Notes: generated by a model from the letters alone, not told the origin. A stretch of 64,000 nucleotides of DNA from Anticarsia gemmatalis (GCF_050436995.1 NC_134767.1:2542001-2606000), one strand, 5' to 3'; counted from the first letter of the stretch, positions 1-12,644 are shown. Translations and numbers: made by a program.

Positions 1-2620
1 TCAATTAGCGACATAGATAGCCCGTGGCAACTTGCAAAGTTTAATCCAACTGCCACTGACGGTTCGGTACAAATATCCTTTCAGTATATAAAACAATAAA
101 TCTTTATTTTTTATTCGACTTATATGTATAATATATAAGTCGAATAAAGTAATAAAATGGTAAAAATAAAAGATACATATATTATATCTTTTTCAACACA
201 AAACGAATTAATCCCTTTTGGTTGGCATACAAAGCTTGCGTTACCAGGGTCGAAAACTAACTCTTTAAAAAAAAAAGATAGTGTACGTTGAACTAGGGCT
301 AAGTTCTTAGATTGAAGAATTCGGGCAGACACATTTAAGGCATCCCTTCCCATTTAGCACTTAGCAAACCTGATAGACTGAATGTCTGAAACTCCCTTCT
401 TCTATGAAAATACCTCTACCCAATAGTAAAACAATACTATATTAAATAGTCCCACAATAATCAGTTCAATAACATTTTAAAAGCCAAGCCTCAACATTCC
501 TTGTTCAAAGTGTTACTAAAACATTAAGTCAACGATCTGAATCATCAACGTTCTTTTTGTTAAACTTTACAAGTTCCGTATAGTTTTAGGGTTCCGCGAA
601 ACACGTGAATCAGTCAATGACATTGTTAGTGTAACTTGTGTGTCAATGTCAGTATAGGTAATTAAGAGGTTATGTGTCATTCGTATATAAAACAAGAACT
701 GACTACTCACTAGGGTTTTACGTTAAAAAGTAGGTCATAGACAGAAAAGCTGTAAGGCTCATATGTATTATTTTTACTACTTTAATAGAAAACAGATGCG
801 ACCAAGCTGTAAAAGACTGAGACACGAGACTGCGCTCCTTCTGTGTATTTTTGCCTTGTCTCATCTATCAATCAGCATTTCAGAAGTCAAAGTTTAGCGT
901 CATAAACATACTAACATTTAAATACACATCATCTTTGTTTAAATGAATTAATTGTATTACTTTTGAACAACTAGAATAAATTAGATAGTCGGGATAAGGC
1001 TTATGTTGGTTTATCAAATTGTACTATTCCCGGACGAAGTTCGGCAAGTCCGCTAGTTCAAAATTTAAATAAGCTAGGAAATTGAGAGACTCTTAGATCT
1101 CTCTCAGATCGTTCAAGCTACGCTATACAGAACCATCACCAATATTTAAACTTCGTCACACCTCCATTTTTTTTATAAAACAGGCTTCGTCTTTATTTTT
1201 ATACGCGCACGACTTTAACTTTTATAGTAAATTGCTTTACAAAAAGCGATCATTGATATTTTATAAAAATATTTTTCTTCAATTATTTGGAAAAGAAAAA
1301 AAAATACAAAAGTCATTTAGATCCGCTTTAAAGCTATTAAATGTAATCAAATGTTAAAAGAATTTTGTATTGACTTAAACTTTTTTGTTTTAAATCCGGA
1401 TAGTTTAATGACATCAGCCAGGACTTGAAAAATCAGCATCGTTTTTTTAACGGCACTAATAAAGGCTTGCTCTTCTGATAAACTCTAAGACTTGTGTTTG
1501 CACTTTCGAAGTTTGGTCTCAATAGTCCACTGTGTGGATCATGATATGACGTATGAATTAGTCCAGTGACTTAATTTTCAAACTATGTTCCAACAACTTA
1601 GTAGAGAGGCAAGTTCGCGGTTGGCGTAGGTATACAAAAGTCAAAATTTCCAGCATCGATGACTCGCAGGCGTATGCAACTGACAGTGTTCTGTCTGATA
1701 CAACTACTTTTTTTTGGAAATACGCATAAATATTAATTATAATCTAGATAAATCGTGTACGTCATGCCTCTTTATTAAGTTATTGCAAAACAGGCACCGT
1801 TCCGGGATACTTCAGAATATTGTAAACACTCTATGTATTTTTTTTGCAGTTTTAACAGAATTATTCATCATTGGTAATCCATTATATTTTGTGTTATTAT
1901 AGTAATGTGTTTCGACAATAGCGCAAAAACTAAACAACATTTGACACAGTCGATACTTCAGAAACCAGCTAAGTCATTTCAACGATGCTTGTAACGAAAC
2001 TAACCAGTAGCGAGTTTAAGAAAAAAAATATCAACACGCCCGACCTTGGCCTTGATTTGTATGTTTGTATAATGATATGCAAAAATAAGACCTACTTGTA
2101 AGTAACATGTACGAAGAAGTTACAATGACATGTTTAGAATAAGAAGAGCGTATGGTGTGTTGTAATTATAATAATATGCTTCTTATGACATTTTTCTTTT
2201 GAAGATAGTATGAAATGTTGTTAGTTTCACTATAAATATTCTCTTTTCCTTGGGAACAAATACTTTGATGTTTTATTGCGTTTTTTTAGCTTTCATTTTC
2301 GAATATGAAACAGAATAAAAATTAAAAGTGTACGTTAAATTTATAATAGCATCTTTAAAAATCCAATATTGAGAATATTTATAATATTACAAATACATCG
2401 ACTATAGTGTAATATTAAATGCACTTGAAAAAAAACTTGCAATCGCAAACAACAAACAAACACTTCAAGGTATTCATAACAAAATCATTAAAAAAGCCAT
2501 AAAGATTAAAAAAAACATTAATCTTTTTAAAACAAACTAACACTAAAACACGTCCCTAATCTTTAACCGGCCACATATACATTGCAAACGTCTGCAATCC
2601 TTAATCCGCGGCATCTCACT
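1..2620. other. AT-rich non-coding DNA upstream of the first serpin
   Basis: I see no convincing coding region or RNA gene here. Short open frames are stop-poor accidents of AT-rich sequence. The only clear structure is a small perfect hairpin near the left end, annotated separately. Confidence 0.6.
110..148. repeat. Perfect 16-bp inverted repeat (hairpin)
   Basis: The arms at 110-125 and 133-148 are exact reverse complements around a 7-base loop. There is no coding context. It could be the core of a decayed palindromic MITE or a chance AT-rich palindrome. Confidence 0.6.
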
Positions 2621-2653
2621 TATATACCTAAACACTCGCATTACCTAACCAGT
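2621..2653 (+). promoter_or_regulatory. Putative core promoter of serpin 1 (TATA and initiator)
   Basis: TATATA at 2621-2626 lies 30 bases upstream of the A in CCAGT (2649-2653), which resembles the arthropod initiator TCAGT. Spacing and order fit a TATA/Inr promoter and would give a 5' UTR of about 73 bases. A second TATATA-like stretch at about 2659-2664 is an alternative. Confidence 0.4.
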
Positions 2654-2723
2654 AAAATTATATACATTGTGCCGAACGCACGTGGGAAACCGCGGGCAGT
2701 GTTGCGTTCAATACCGCGGCAAA

Positions 2724-3917
2724 ATGTTCGCCTTTTGCATACTTGCCTTTATAGGCGCCGTGGCTTCGAGATCCGCTCCTCTCATAGACTTTACACCTGT
2801 GAACCAATTCACTTTACAACTCTTAGAAAATGTTCACGCGTTTGAAGAGAATTTCGGGACTAAAAACATTGCTCTATCACCGGTATCCGTGTGGAGCATC
2901 TTCGCATTATTAGCTGAAGGATCCTCAGGGGATACTTTCACGGAACTAGTGACGGCGTTAAGATTACCAAAGGATTTGAGGAAGACCCAATGTCTGCATA
3001 CAGCTGCCAAAAGTGTTTTGAAGTCTGATTACCAGGACGTTATAGTGAAAGGACAGTCGTATATGTTTACTGAATGTTCGACCAAAGTTCACGATGATTT
3101 CTGTCAATCTGCACTGCTTTACGATATGTCGATTTATTCTTCGGAAACTAATAATGCGACTGAATTAGCCCATGATATAAATGTGCATATTTGCTACGCT
3201 ACTGATGGAAGAATTTTGAATGCAGTCAAGCCTTCGGATTTAGAGAATTTACGTATGGTGCTTATCGATGCGTTGTACTTCAAAGCTAATTGGACGCATC
3301 CTTTCGACTCAACTCAAACGAAAATTGAAGCTTTCTACAACTCACAGGGAAGGCAAATCGGGTCAGTCAACATGATGTATCACAAAGCCCCACATTACAC
3401 CGGAGATTCCGACGAACTAGGTGCTCAAATTTTGGAAATGACTTACGGAAACAACGAAGAATTCTCAATGTTGATTCTTCTACCATACGAAGGTGTTTCT
3501 ATCAAGACGTTATTAAACAACTTAGCAACAAAATCACAGAACTGGATGCAGGAATTCAGAATAGAGGGTAACCTACCTGCAATAGATACTTTCATACCAA
3601 GATTTAAGTTATCTTCAAGATTGGACTTGATACCTCCCATGCGTTATACGGGAATCCATTCAATATTTGACAAGGAAAAGGCGAAATTACCAGGTGTGGC
3701 TGATAATCCTTTATTTGTGTCTTCGTCAATACAAAATGTTGAATTAGAAGTCACTGAAGAAGGGACAGTGGCTGCTTCATCGACTGTAGTTGGTTTAGAA
3801 GATAGGATACTCGGTCAACGTTTTGAAGCAAATAAAGAATTCGTGTTTATGATATTGCAAAGAAGTTGCAATTTAATTTTATTCGCTGGTGTGTACGGAG
3901 ACCCGTCTGTTGTGTGA
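2724..3917 (+). CDS. Secreted serpin, predicted inhibitory (serpin 1 of this window)
   Basis: Serine protease inhibitor of 397 residues in a single exon, the usual serpin length. The ATG at 2724 is preceded by CAAA and opens a hydrophobic signal peptide (about residues 1-17, FAFCILAFIGAVAS). The in-frame codons upstream have no ATG. Serpin landmarks in order are the N-terminal SPVSVWSIFALLAEG helix, DALYFKANW (strand s3A area, with N-glycosylation site NWT near 189), SVNMMYH, the hinge EEGTVAASST, and the C-terminal FVFMI...ILFAGVYGDP strand. The short, Ala/Ser/Thr-rich hinge with Thr at P14 indicates an inhibitory rather than a storage serpin. Counting 17 residues from the hinge Glu puts P1 at Arg361 (codon 3804-3806) and P1' at Ile, so trypsin-like targets are inferred. 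The best guess within insect serpins is a Spn77Ba-like member, which is uncertain. A homologous serpin lies 27 kb downstream on the same strand. Confidence 0.93.
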   Translation: MFAFCILAFIGAVASRSAPLIDFTPVNQFTLQLLENVHAFEENFGTKNIALSPVSVWSIFALLAEGSSGDTFTELVTALRLPKDLRKTQCLHTAAKSVLKSDYQDVIVKGQSYMFTECSTKVHDDFCQSALLYDMSIYSSETNNATELAHDINVHICYATDGRILNAVKPSDLENLRMVLIDALYFKANWTHPFDSTQTKIEAFYNSQGRQIGSVNMMYHKAPHYTGDSDELGAQILEMTYGNNEEFSMLILLPYEGVSIKTLLNNLATKSQNWMQEFRIEGNLPAIDTFIPRFKLSSRLDLIPPMRYTGIHSIFDKEKAKLPGVADNPLFVSSSIQNVELEVTEEGTVAASSTVVGLEDRILGQRFEANKEFVFMILQRSCNLILFAGVYGDPSVV

Positions 3918-3973
3918 GAGACATAAAAGTCAAGGACAATGATATAAGTTGTAGTGATAAAAAATGCACGTGA

Positions 3974-3979
3974 ATTAAA
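3974..3979 (+). terminator. Candidate polyadenylation signal (ATTAAA) of serpin 1
   Basis: ATTAAA lies 57 bases after the serpin 1 stop codon. It is a common variant signal. No canonical AATAAA occurs nearer to the stop. Confidence 0.35.
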
Positions 3980-4587
3980 GTTATTTTTGCAGGGATTTCC
4001 ATTAAGTGTTCAACGACGTGGAACGATGTGTACTCGTCTTTTTGTACGAGATCTTCGTAGTCATATCTAATTAGTGTTGTTTTTCGAAATGCTTTTTAAT
4101 GGTCGTCTAAAGTTTTTAGTATTTTAGTAAGATTTATAGTTTTGTGTTGGAAAAAAGTTATTTCTTAAACATAATAAGTCATAAGTTAGGTAAAAAAATA
4201 TTTTCATCACAAAATTTGGTACGCTTTTCAATATGCATCTACTACTAAAAGATGCTTACAAAATAGATAAATAATATATCAATCAAATGTTGACTATCGA
4301 TTGCTAAAATGAAAGTCAACAAATCATTTTTAGGTCAAACTATTTTGAATTAGACGTCAGGTTAATCAATCAATCATTTTAACGAAGCCTTGACTAAATT
4401 GATGAATATCATGATGTAAAATGAAATAATTACATAAGCATTTTGATAAATGGTTTTGAAGTCTCAGGGAACTATTTTTTTTTATTATTTAGTTACCATG
4501 GAAATACAACTATAGTTTAGAAAACATTTTAAACTAGGGCTAATCGAAACATGTCTAACTAGCCTTTTTTTTCTTTTCTTTTTTTTT

Positions 4588-4791
4588 AAAAGACAACTCC
4601 CGCACTAAGAATTGCTCTTGTGTCGCGGGGACTTTTACAAACATACAAACAACGGACACAAAGCACAACCAGACCCGAAACAATTAGTTGTGGATCGCAC
4701 AAATAATTGTCCCGTGTGGGAATCGAACCCACGACCTCCCGTTGCAGTGGTATCGGCGTGGCGACCTAAACCACTGCGCCACGGAGGCAGT
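4588..4791 (-). mobile_element. tRNA-headed SINE, family C, near full length
   Basis: Read on the minus strand, it begins with a tRNA-like head carrying an A box (TGGCGCAGTGG) and a B box (GGTTCGATTCC). A conserved body follows (GATCCACAA, GTCCGTTGTTTGTATG, AGTCCCCGCGAC), ending near GCGGGAGTTGTCTTTT. At least nine related copies or fragments occur in this window. The head is not a working tRNA because the body continues past the acceptor position. Confidence 0.85.
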
Positions 4792-4799
4792 CAAGCCTA

Positions 4800-6697
4800 A
4801 GATTTGAATATTGATTTGACAGGAAAAAATAGATTGCAATTAATACGTCTAATGTCAAATTCAAGGTTTTGTTACTTTTTTTAGCACTATGTCCAAGTGT
4901 TAATTAGTAACTTCAGATAGCGAATAGTTAATTGCTCTCTTGTATTGTTTTTTGTGGTATGAATGCTAGTAGCATTCAACATAACAAAAACATGCGATCG
5001 CAAGTCTTAAAGAATATTATTTAATGCTTTCGTGTTTCTTCTTTCTTCGCAATAAAGTTTCTGCAGTACAAATCATATCAAAAGATTCTCAAAAAATTCG
5101 AGGATTAAATTACATAATTTCGCAAACGATTTAAACCTTGTATAAATATATTAATCCAATACTTTCAATGTTACTCTATAATATCGAGATGCCTTTTTAA
5201 GTGTTTAGCTATATGTATATAATTTACGCAACCGTATGTAAATTTCCTTAGCCATGACTTATGACACTATAAATTGCCATATTGCATATAATTTAGTTAT
5301 TAATTGGACTTTTTCACACGCATACGATATATTTACGTACTATATACATAGAAGTAAGCCTTGTGTATCGATATAGGTAAAACTTCACAACATAGTATTA
5401 AGTAAAGTCGCTTTTCTGTTGTCTGTCCCTACGTATGCTTCGATCTTTAGAACTATAAAACGGATTTTGATATGCGGCTTTTTCAATGGATAATTTCAGG
5501 AGTACCGTTTATGAGTTAAAATTGTAAAGGTTTTTTAATAACGCTATTACATTATAAATATGATCTTTCTTTACTTCATTACCATAAAACCTTAGCAATG
5601 GCTGTTTAATATCGTAAACTAACGGCCGTAGTTTCAAGCTAGAGTCAACTTTACGCTATAATGTAGTCTTTAAAGGGAGACAATTTGTGCCTATTATATG
5701 AATAAATATGGTAATAAATGCGTGCGGAAGTAGTCAAATTAATCTGACATATGATTTATGTATGTAATAAATTATCATAAATGTTAATATTAGAGATAAA
5801 AGTTATATGAATGTTAATATTAGAGATAAAAGTTATATGAAAATGTTATTAACATTTTTTATAAGGAGACTATAAAGCAGTAAAGCACCATAGTTTGCTT
5901 GACGTTTCGGCGCAAGTTGCACTGGCCGTGGTCACAAGCTGATCATGTACTATAATAATATAATCATTGTGTTACGCGAATTTTTTTAAAGATATGAAAG
6001 TCTGTAAAGACAAGTTTTTGGTATGTTAATAATATGCTTTTCTGAAGTTCTTCTGTCGTTATAAAAAGTCCAATTATAACTTGACATAAACCGTTAAAAA
6101 TAACCTGTTATAAGTATAGTTAATTATAATTGTTAGTGATTAAGTTATTAAATGTTTGATTACTTATACTGTTTTTTATTACATTTCTTTATATTTTGTG
6201 TGTTTTTTCCTATTGATTGATATGTTTTTGTAGCATCGTCAATTTGCAGGAAAACAATAATTCCATGGGTTTTATATACTTATTCTCAATAACAATTAAA
6301 AAATAACATTTGCAAATTGATATCTGAATATTTACAATCATGTATTTTTTTTATTAAAATAGATTCTGCATATTTCTCTTGTAAACAAAATACACTCTAG
6401 CTGTTTTGAAATTAGAGCTGTATTTTATTGCATCAGAGGAGAGGTAAATTGCTGTGTCCTAGGTTTAACAAATTTTGCCCCTGTTGTTATACCATCCGAC
6501 TGAATAGTAAAAATGATTTTATATAATAGTATGCAATAATAGTTTTAATATACTGGTCAAATATTTAAAGAAAATGGCCTACTGAGAGGGAAACCTATAC
6601 TTAACAATGGGTAAAAGTGGGCTGAATTGATAGAACGATAGCCAAATATTGGCCGTGAAGACCTCACAGTTAAGTTAAAAAACAAATGATATACCTA
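4800..6697. other. Non-coding AT-rich spacer
   Basis: No coding region is supported. It contains one exact 30-bp tandem duplication (annotated separately) and a short GACGTTTCGG segment near 5901, a kind of sequence often seen in decayed lepidopteran repeats. Confidence 0.5.
5781..5840. repeat. Exact 30-bp tandem duplication
   Basis: The 30-base unit beginning ATGTTAATATTAGAG is repeated twice head to tail with no mismatch, suggesting recent slippage or duplication. Confidence 0.9.
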
Positions 6698-6911
6698 TTA
6701 GGTCGGGGAAAAAGTCTTTTCGCATTATAGTATGTATGAACTTGTAAAAAAATCTTTTCTCTACACAAAAAAACTCGATATTTGGGTACCTCACGAGCTC
6801 ACTGAAAGAAACCTAATGAACCGTGTACTCATTTGTGATTTTTGAAGCCTAAGAGATTTTATTACAAGTTCATACATACTATAATGCGAATAGACTTTTT
6901 CCCCGCCCTAA
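6698..6911. mobile_element. Mariner-type MITE, copy 1 (214 bp)
   Basis: The ends are inverted: TTAGGTCGGGGAAAAAGTC at the left and its near-complement at the right. The terminal homology of about 45 bp reaches into CATTATAGTATGTATGAAC. It is flanked by the TA dinucleotide on both sides (6696-6697, 6912-6913), the target duplication of Tc1/mariner elements. There is no transposase frame, so it is non-autonomous. A second copy lies at 52886. Confidence 0.85.
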
Positions 6912-6913
6912 TA

Positions 6914-8129
6914 TAATAAAACATATTCGTACCTTGATTGCTCTAAATTCATCTCAAAAAGTAATTATTCGTTCGGGAAGACCTTGACCTCTAACTTCAT
7001 AGGAAGATCCGTCACCACATGTATATTAATAGTTGATGATTATCATTATCATTAGTCGTCGCCACTTCGTACCCGTCGGCATTCACAAGTCTTTTACTAA
7101 GGCTAACTGGCCATCTAGAATGATTTAGTGTAGTGAATTTATGTTTTATTATGTTAAATTATAAGTTAGAGGAATTAATATAGAAGGATTCTTTATGGTT
7201 TTATTTAAAACGTTATAAAATGATGATTGTTTTTTTTTGTGCTTGTGGAAGCCGAACTGACTGTAAAGTTTGAGCTCTTCTTTTAAATTATGAGCTTGCA
7301 GTAAAAAACATAGAATCTTTCCCACCATAAACATGGTTCTAAAAACATGCTTAATTTATGAATACTTAATAATTCGTAGTAAAAATCACCTCTATACCTT
7401 CTAAAAGAATAATTTTCAGGGTAATTTTAGCTGTGTGACACACAGTACTAGATTTGGAGTTCAGATTTGGTTATAAAAACATTGAACTTGCACTAACTTG
7501 CGTGCCTACATTTAGCTGCCCGTATTTTTTGCTTTTACCCGATTGAAGCAGAATAAATGGATATCTCTTGGATAGCAAAGTTAAAGTAACATCTTCGTCT
7601 TCTAGACACTTACCACCAGGTTTGATGGGAGACAAATGATTAATCCAAAATTAAAAAAAAAAACATTATCAATAATTACCGAAGTGCGGTTGCATATTAA
7701 CGACTAATTCAAAAACTTTTTACAGAAAATAAAAATGATGATTATCATAAAAGGAAGTAAACCGAAGGATGGTCAGGCAATTAACTAAAAAAATAAAGAG
7801 AATTTTCCTCGGCCATTATCAAATCAAAATAATGTCGTCACTCATTGTATTCAGTTAGACAATGCTGTTGCATAACCTGACCTCTTGAAGGTCGGACTAT
7901 TACGCGTGTATTTTTATCTCGTTTTCTAGACACTACGTACTATTTAGAAAAGTGTCTGTCCGTCTGTACGTTTTATAAAGTATCTGTGTGTCTGTTTATT
8001 TGAGTTGAACTAGAAAACTACTGAACTGATTTTCATGTGGCTTACAAACATTCATGAGGATGGTTTCAATTTAGGGCGGTTTTGTGTAAATTTTGTGTAC
8101 TTGATTAAAATATGACAATGAATAGCTCG
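6914..8129. other. Non-coding spacer
   Basis: No gene supported. Around 7930-8090 there are traces of a decayed retroposon tail (CTGTCCGTCTGT and AACTACTGAACTGATTTTCA). Confidence 0.45.
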
Positions 8130-8470
8130 GAGCTAAATAACAGCCGTACGAATCGATCTCTGTGGTTGTTGTTCTGTGGATGGGTGACCATATACATACC
8201 AAGTTCTTCCGTGTTTCCGTAGGCTCGTTACATTTTGGACCCCGGCTCATTTTCAAAGATCTTTGACAGTCGGTACCAGTAGTCAGCAGCTTGAAAGTCT
8301 GGCAACCAGTCTTATAGAAGGATATCTTATAGGATATGTTATAACCCAGGTAACTACATAGGTTGTGGAGGTCCGATAGGCAGTCGCTCCATGTAAAATA
8401 CTGGTATTCAGCTGCATCCGCTGAGACTGAAAACCGATTCTAACAAAGTTGGAAGAAATGCTAGGCTGAT
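8130..8470 (+). mobile_element. 5S-rRNA-headed SINE, family B
   Basis: The first about 75 bases resemble the 3' half of insect 5S rRNA: GATCTCTG..., then GTGGATGGGTGACCAT, which matches the internal C box of the 5S promoter (GGATGGGTGACC). A family-specific body follows (AAGATCTTTGACAGTCG, CTTGAAAGTCTGGCAACCAG, TGGTATTCAGCTGCATCCG) that recurs at 20545, 26295 and 54605. The 5S origin is inferred from sequence resemblance. Confidence 0.65.
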
Positions 8471-8650
8471 ATAATGTATGTGTGCCAGTGTTAGATAAAA
8501 AGTAATGAATTCCTGCCATTTATAAGTATGCATTTATTTACTTTTTGTTAGGTTTATTACAAGCAAAAAATATAAGTTGATTAACTTGAATAATAATATT
8601 TATTCGCCCGAAAGTTGTAGGTATGTTTTAATACCTTTGCACAATACTAT

Positions 8651-8957
8651 GAGCAGTGATAGCCGAGTGGTATAAGTTGACACCTCCCACGCAAGTGGTC
8701 GCAGGTTCGAACCCGAGGCAACACACCAATGACTTTTCGAAGTTATGTGTGTATTAGAAATAATGATCACATGCTCCAACGGTAAAGGAAAACATCGTGA
8801 GGAAACCTTGCATGCCTAAAAATTTGTTTAAAACATTTATTGAGGCCGTGCAAAGTCCCCAACCCGCACTTGGCCAGCGTGGTGGACTCAAGGCCTAACA
8901 CCTCCCTCATTACGGGAGGAGACCCTTGCCCAGCAGTGGGACAGTAATGGGTTAAAG
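8651..8957 (+). mobile_element. tRNA-headed SINE, family D
   Basis: The head GTGATAGCCGAGTGGTATAA (A box) and GGTCGCAGGTTCGAACCC (B box) are tRNA-like but run into a typical lepidopteran SINE body (ATGCTCCAACGGTAAAGGAA, CTTGGCCAGCGTGGTGGACT, GCCCAGCAGTGGGACAGTAA). Fragments of the same body recur at 43842-43990 (+) and, reversed, at 51640 and 59768. Confidence 0.85.
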
Positions 8958-9273
8958 AAGAGAATACTATAGCAAGATCTTGAGAAAGATAGACAGGTCT
9001 TGAATAAAAAAGGAACTCAAAAATCAAAGTAACGTTGAACAGAAATAACGAATTAATGTGTTAAAATTAACAGGCTCTTTTGCTCCCTTTTGAATTGATT
9101 ATTATTAAGGCAAGTAAACTTATTTATTTGACTCTGCAATGTCTAAATTTATAACAGGTAGGAAAACGAGTTTAAGATCCGTCAGAATAATTTAACTTTT
9201 ATTAAAAGTCTAATTAATTGTCTAGCAGTATTATAATTATTGATAAAGTTTTAATTAGTGTTAATATTCGAAC

Positions 9274-9526
9274 ACTAGCTGACCCGTGCAACTTCGCTTG
9301 CGTCACAATAGAGAGAATGGGTGAAATTTTTCCCCGTTTTTGTAACATTTTTTACTGGTACTCTGCCCCTATTAGTCGTAGCGTGATGATCTATAGCCTA
9401 TAGCCTTCCACGATAAATGGGCTATCTAACACTGAAATAATTTTTAAAATCGGACCAGTAGTTTCTGAGATTAGCGCGTTCAAACAAACAAACAAACTCT
9501 TCAGCTTTATAATATTAGTATAGATT
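9274..9526 (+). mobile_element. ACTAGCTGACCC-family retroposon copy
   Basis: The copy starts ACTAGCTGACCCGTGCAAC, contains the body motif CGTAGCGTGATGAT, and ends in short CAAA repeats followed by CTTTATAATATTAGTATAGA. Six further copies or fragments in both orientations define the family. It encodes nothing. The AT-rich tail suggests LINE-dependent mobilisation (inference). Confidence 0.8.
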
Positions 9527-9770
9527 ATTGCTAGTTTTTTTATACTTTGGTTTGAATGTATTTTATTTTCTGAATTTAATGATTTATTAAAAGATTGATT
9601 AGTATTGACGTACAACTAACTACAAAGTATTGAATGTCAATATAATCACATTGGGTTTGGCTGCATCCGTGCATTATGATGGCAAATTAATTTAAATGAG
9701 GATCTAATAATGAATATGTGACAATATAGTATGTTAGTATATTTTTATAAAGGTAATTTTAATATTATAA

Positions 9771-9864
9771 TGTACCGGGTCTTAATCGCGATTGAAAATT
9801 AAAGGTTAGATAGAATACCTTATTTGTTCACCCGACGTTTCAATCGCGATCAAGACCCGTTACA
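9771..9864. repeat. 27-bp inverted repeat pair (MITE-like)
   Basis: The arms at 9771-9797 and 9838-9864 are reverse complements with two mismatches (core CGGGTCTTAATCGCGATTG). The spacer is 40 bp. It is probably a tiny foldback or a remnant of a larger element. Confidence 0.65.
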
Positions 9865-9866
9865 TT

Positions 9867-11118
9867 TTAATATTTTGTGTGCAAGTCGCGACAGTTTAAA
9901 ATCGTTAAAGGTATTTTTCTTTGGTTAAGTTTAGGAATTCATAATAGTACCTATATACTAACTAGAGTTTCAGCTGTGCTGTGTGCCGTTTGCTTCAAAA
10001 TAGTAGCCTTTGTGTGACCGCGAGACACAATCAATCAACCTGCTAAATATAAAAATCTGTTGAGCCGTTTTAGCATGAAAAATGTATAAACGAAAAACAA
10101 CATTCTTATATTATAAAACTAAAATATCCGAACATTTTGCTATCATTGACAAAAATAGCAATTTTTCATGAATCATGAAACCAAAATTCGTCCATTTTTT
10201 TCAAGTTATTATTATCTTTACTATAATTATATATAATATGGAAGATATCCCCGACCTTATCCATCAATATTTTCACAGTAGCATTTAATTTATTTACCAG
10301 ACATAACTGTCTAATCTTTGTTATTTATGATTGTATAATAACTATGTCCTAGGTCCGTTATTTATGTTCCAAGGCAAGCTAACTTATTAATAAGTAATTA
10401 TGTTGCATCATGTGAGATGCATTATTAATTTAAATATTATGTAATTTGTTGTTGAAAGATGTGAATTTGATAATAGACGATGTTTATTGAAATATAAATA
10501 TAGGAAAACAAAACGTTTGTGGTTTCAAACCACCATTAATAAGTTGAAAATATTGTTGACCAGTAAACATTAGGCATATTATTTTTATTTACCTAATCAA
10601 GTACAGTTTCGTTTTACAATCATTAAACCTGTCTGTATAAAAATGCATCAAACGATACTTATAATAGCACGACTGTTTACCCTTTTAAAAGTGTTAGGAC
10701 ATGCGTATAAAATACACCGGTGCTTCGCTGCCATTAACCAAACCCAGGGTTTTTATAGAAAACAACTTACAAGAATCTATATACATTAAAACATAAAATA
10801 ATAAACAAAAATTTTATTCTATAAGATTCACATTAAAAATCCACACTTAAATTCAAGAATTTCAAAGCACTTTATCAAATAAACAAAAATACACGCGATT
10901 GTCTCATTTTTTTCATTCTCACGTTAAAACTATGACATCACTATAGAAAAACCGTGATCGTGAATTTAACAAAAATAGTTAGTACCTTGGAAGCCGGATT
11001 TTCACTGTTTAAGATAATTTTAGAAGCTGTTAGAACAAAGACATCCTTTTTGGAGTTGTCATCCTCAATTTAAGTTGAAAGCATCCTGTGTGATACAATT
11101 ATTTCGGCTAGATTTTTG
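9867..11118. other. Non-coding AT-rich spacer
   Basis: No coding region, RNA gene or clear repeat boundary seen. Confidence 0.4.
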
Positions 11119-11288
11119 TAATTGTTCCGTGTGGGAATCGAACCCAAGATCTATATGAAACTAAATAATTTAATTTGTGCGATCTACAAATAGTTGTTTC
11201 GAGTCTGGTTGTACTTTGTGTTCGTTGTTTGTATGTTTGTAAAAGCCCTGCGACACAAGCGCAAGTGTTAGTGAGGGAGTTGTCTTAA
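11119..11288. mobile_element. Rearranged SINE family C fragments, head and tail in opposite orientation
   Basis: 11119-11151 is the head of family C on the minus strand, including the B box. 11173-11288 is the family C tail on the plus strand. The two halves therefore point toward each other, implying an inversion or two nested insertions. Confidence 0.7.
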
Positions 11289-11289
11289 A

Positions 11290-12604
11290 AAAAATAGTTT
11301 GGCCGAATAAACTTAGAAGAGTCATGAGATAACAATAACACATTAAGTAAGTTTTTATTATATACGTAGCTTCACATGTACCTACTCGTATGTCACAAAT
11401 CGACGTACAAACTAAACTAATTTGGTCAAAATACATTGTCTTTCCTGTTCCTTGTCTTAACTTCCCTATGTACATAACAAATGACACAATTCTTTAAAAC
11501 TGTGTGAGACCGTTTCACGGTTAAAAGTTTTAGCACTATAATACGGATATCGCAATTCATAAGTCTACTCTGCAGGAACAATTTTTTGGATTATTTATAA
11601 AATGAGATTTATATTATTTTATTAAATAAGATAAGCATTGACATTTTGTGTTTTTATTCAAGCCGATGCAACTGCCAACCATTACGTTAATATACTCGTA
11701 AAATCTGTAAGATTTTGCTTCGTCTTGTCCTTACGTTAAGCACGTTAAGCAACATCGGTACAGCATGTTTTCGTCCTCAAAACATGCAGTTAAGGGATTT
11801 ATTTGGCTGATGGCTTTACTCCTTAGAAATTGTAAGTATATTGGAAAGTTCCAATGGGAAAATTGGAAATTAATAGTGGTCATGTGGTAATCATACAATA
11901 CATGGGGTGGAACTATAAGATGCTGCCGCTGTGGGAAAAGGTTGTTGAAGGCAGAAGTCGGGATCGTACGCCTCTATACTATGATGAGACAGAACCATAT
12001 GTGTAGTGATATACCTGACCTACCAAAAACCATGACAAAAGCCACTTATACTCAGCTCAGTCAGTAGCAATATAATATAGTACAAGCCAGTTCATTGTTA
12101 TGCGTCATAGTATTTGTTACTATATTCGAATATAACACGTAATGTGCGTGTAGATAATAGTTATTATTTATACCTAGTATAAATACTTCCTTATTGAGCA
12201 CATCACTTGCGTTTTCGTTACGTGCGATATCGTTTTTGCGATGTAATCATTTATATGCTGTCAGTTACATGTTATTATTTAATACTTTTTATTCTAATAA
12301 TAAAATAAATGGGATTTTTATGTTTGGATGGATCTTTTTTAGACTCATGCCGTATTTAGTATGCGAGCCTCAATGAAATTTGGTTTACAGATAGTTTGTT
12401 ACCTGGAATAATACATAGGATGCTCATAACTGTAAGAAATATTTTAAGCCGAACCAAGTCGCAGGCAGAAACTAGTGTAATATAATTTCAAAATTTCTTA
12501 TAGTCCGTCAACTTAGTAAAGAGCCTTGACATACACGATGTATCTAGATTGTAATTAATCCTGTTTATTAAAATAAAGTATGTATATTGTATGTATATCA
12601 AACA
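11290..12604. other. Non-coding spacer
   Basis: No supported gene. Short frames at 11170-11487 (-) and 12194-12376 (+) lack codon bias or any recognisable motif. Confidence 0.4.
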
Positions 12605-12634
12605 GGCCGCCGCAGATGCATAAGGGTATGGGCC

Positions 12635-12644
12635 ACTAATGTTC
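12635..12644. repeat. Target-site duplication of the LINE (left copy)
   Basis: ACTAATGTTC here is repeated exactly at 14834-14843, bracketing the LINE. This is direct evidence for target-primed insertion. Confidence 0.85.

Noticed and set aside
2582..2845. 87-codon frame overlapping the serpin 1 start
   Set aside because: Out of frame with the serpin and largely in its upstream region; a shadow frame.
8651..8725. Possible tRNA gene (A and B boxes)
   Set aside because: The sequence runs into a SINE body and the acceptor stem does not close; read as a SINE head. The same applies to the heads of families C and E.
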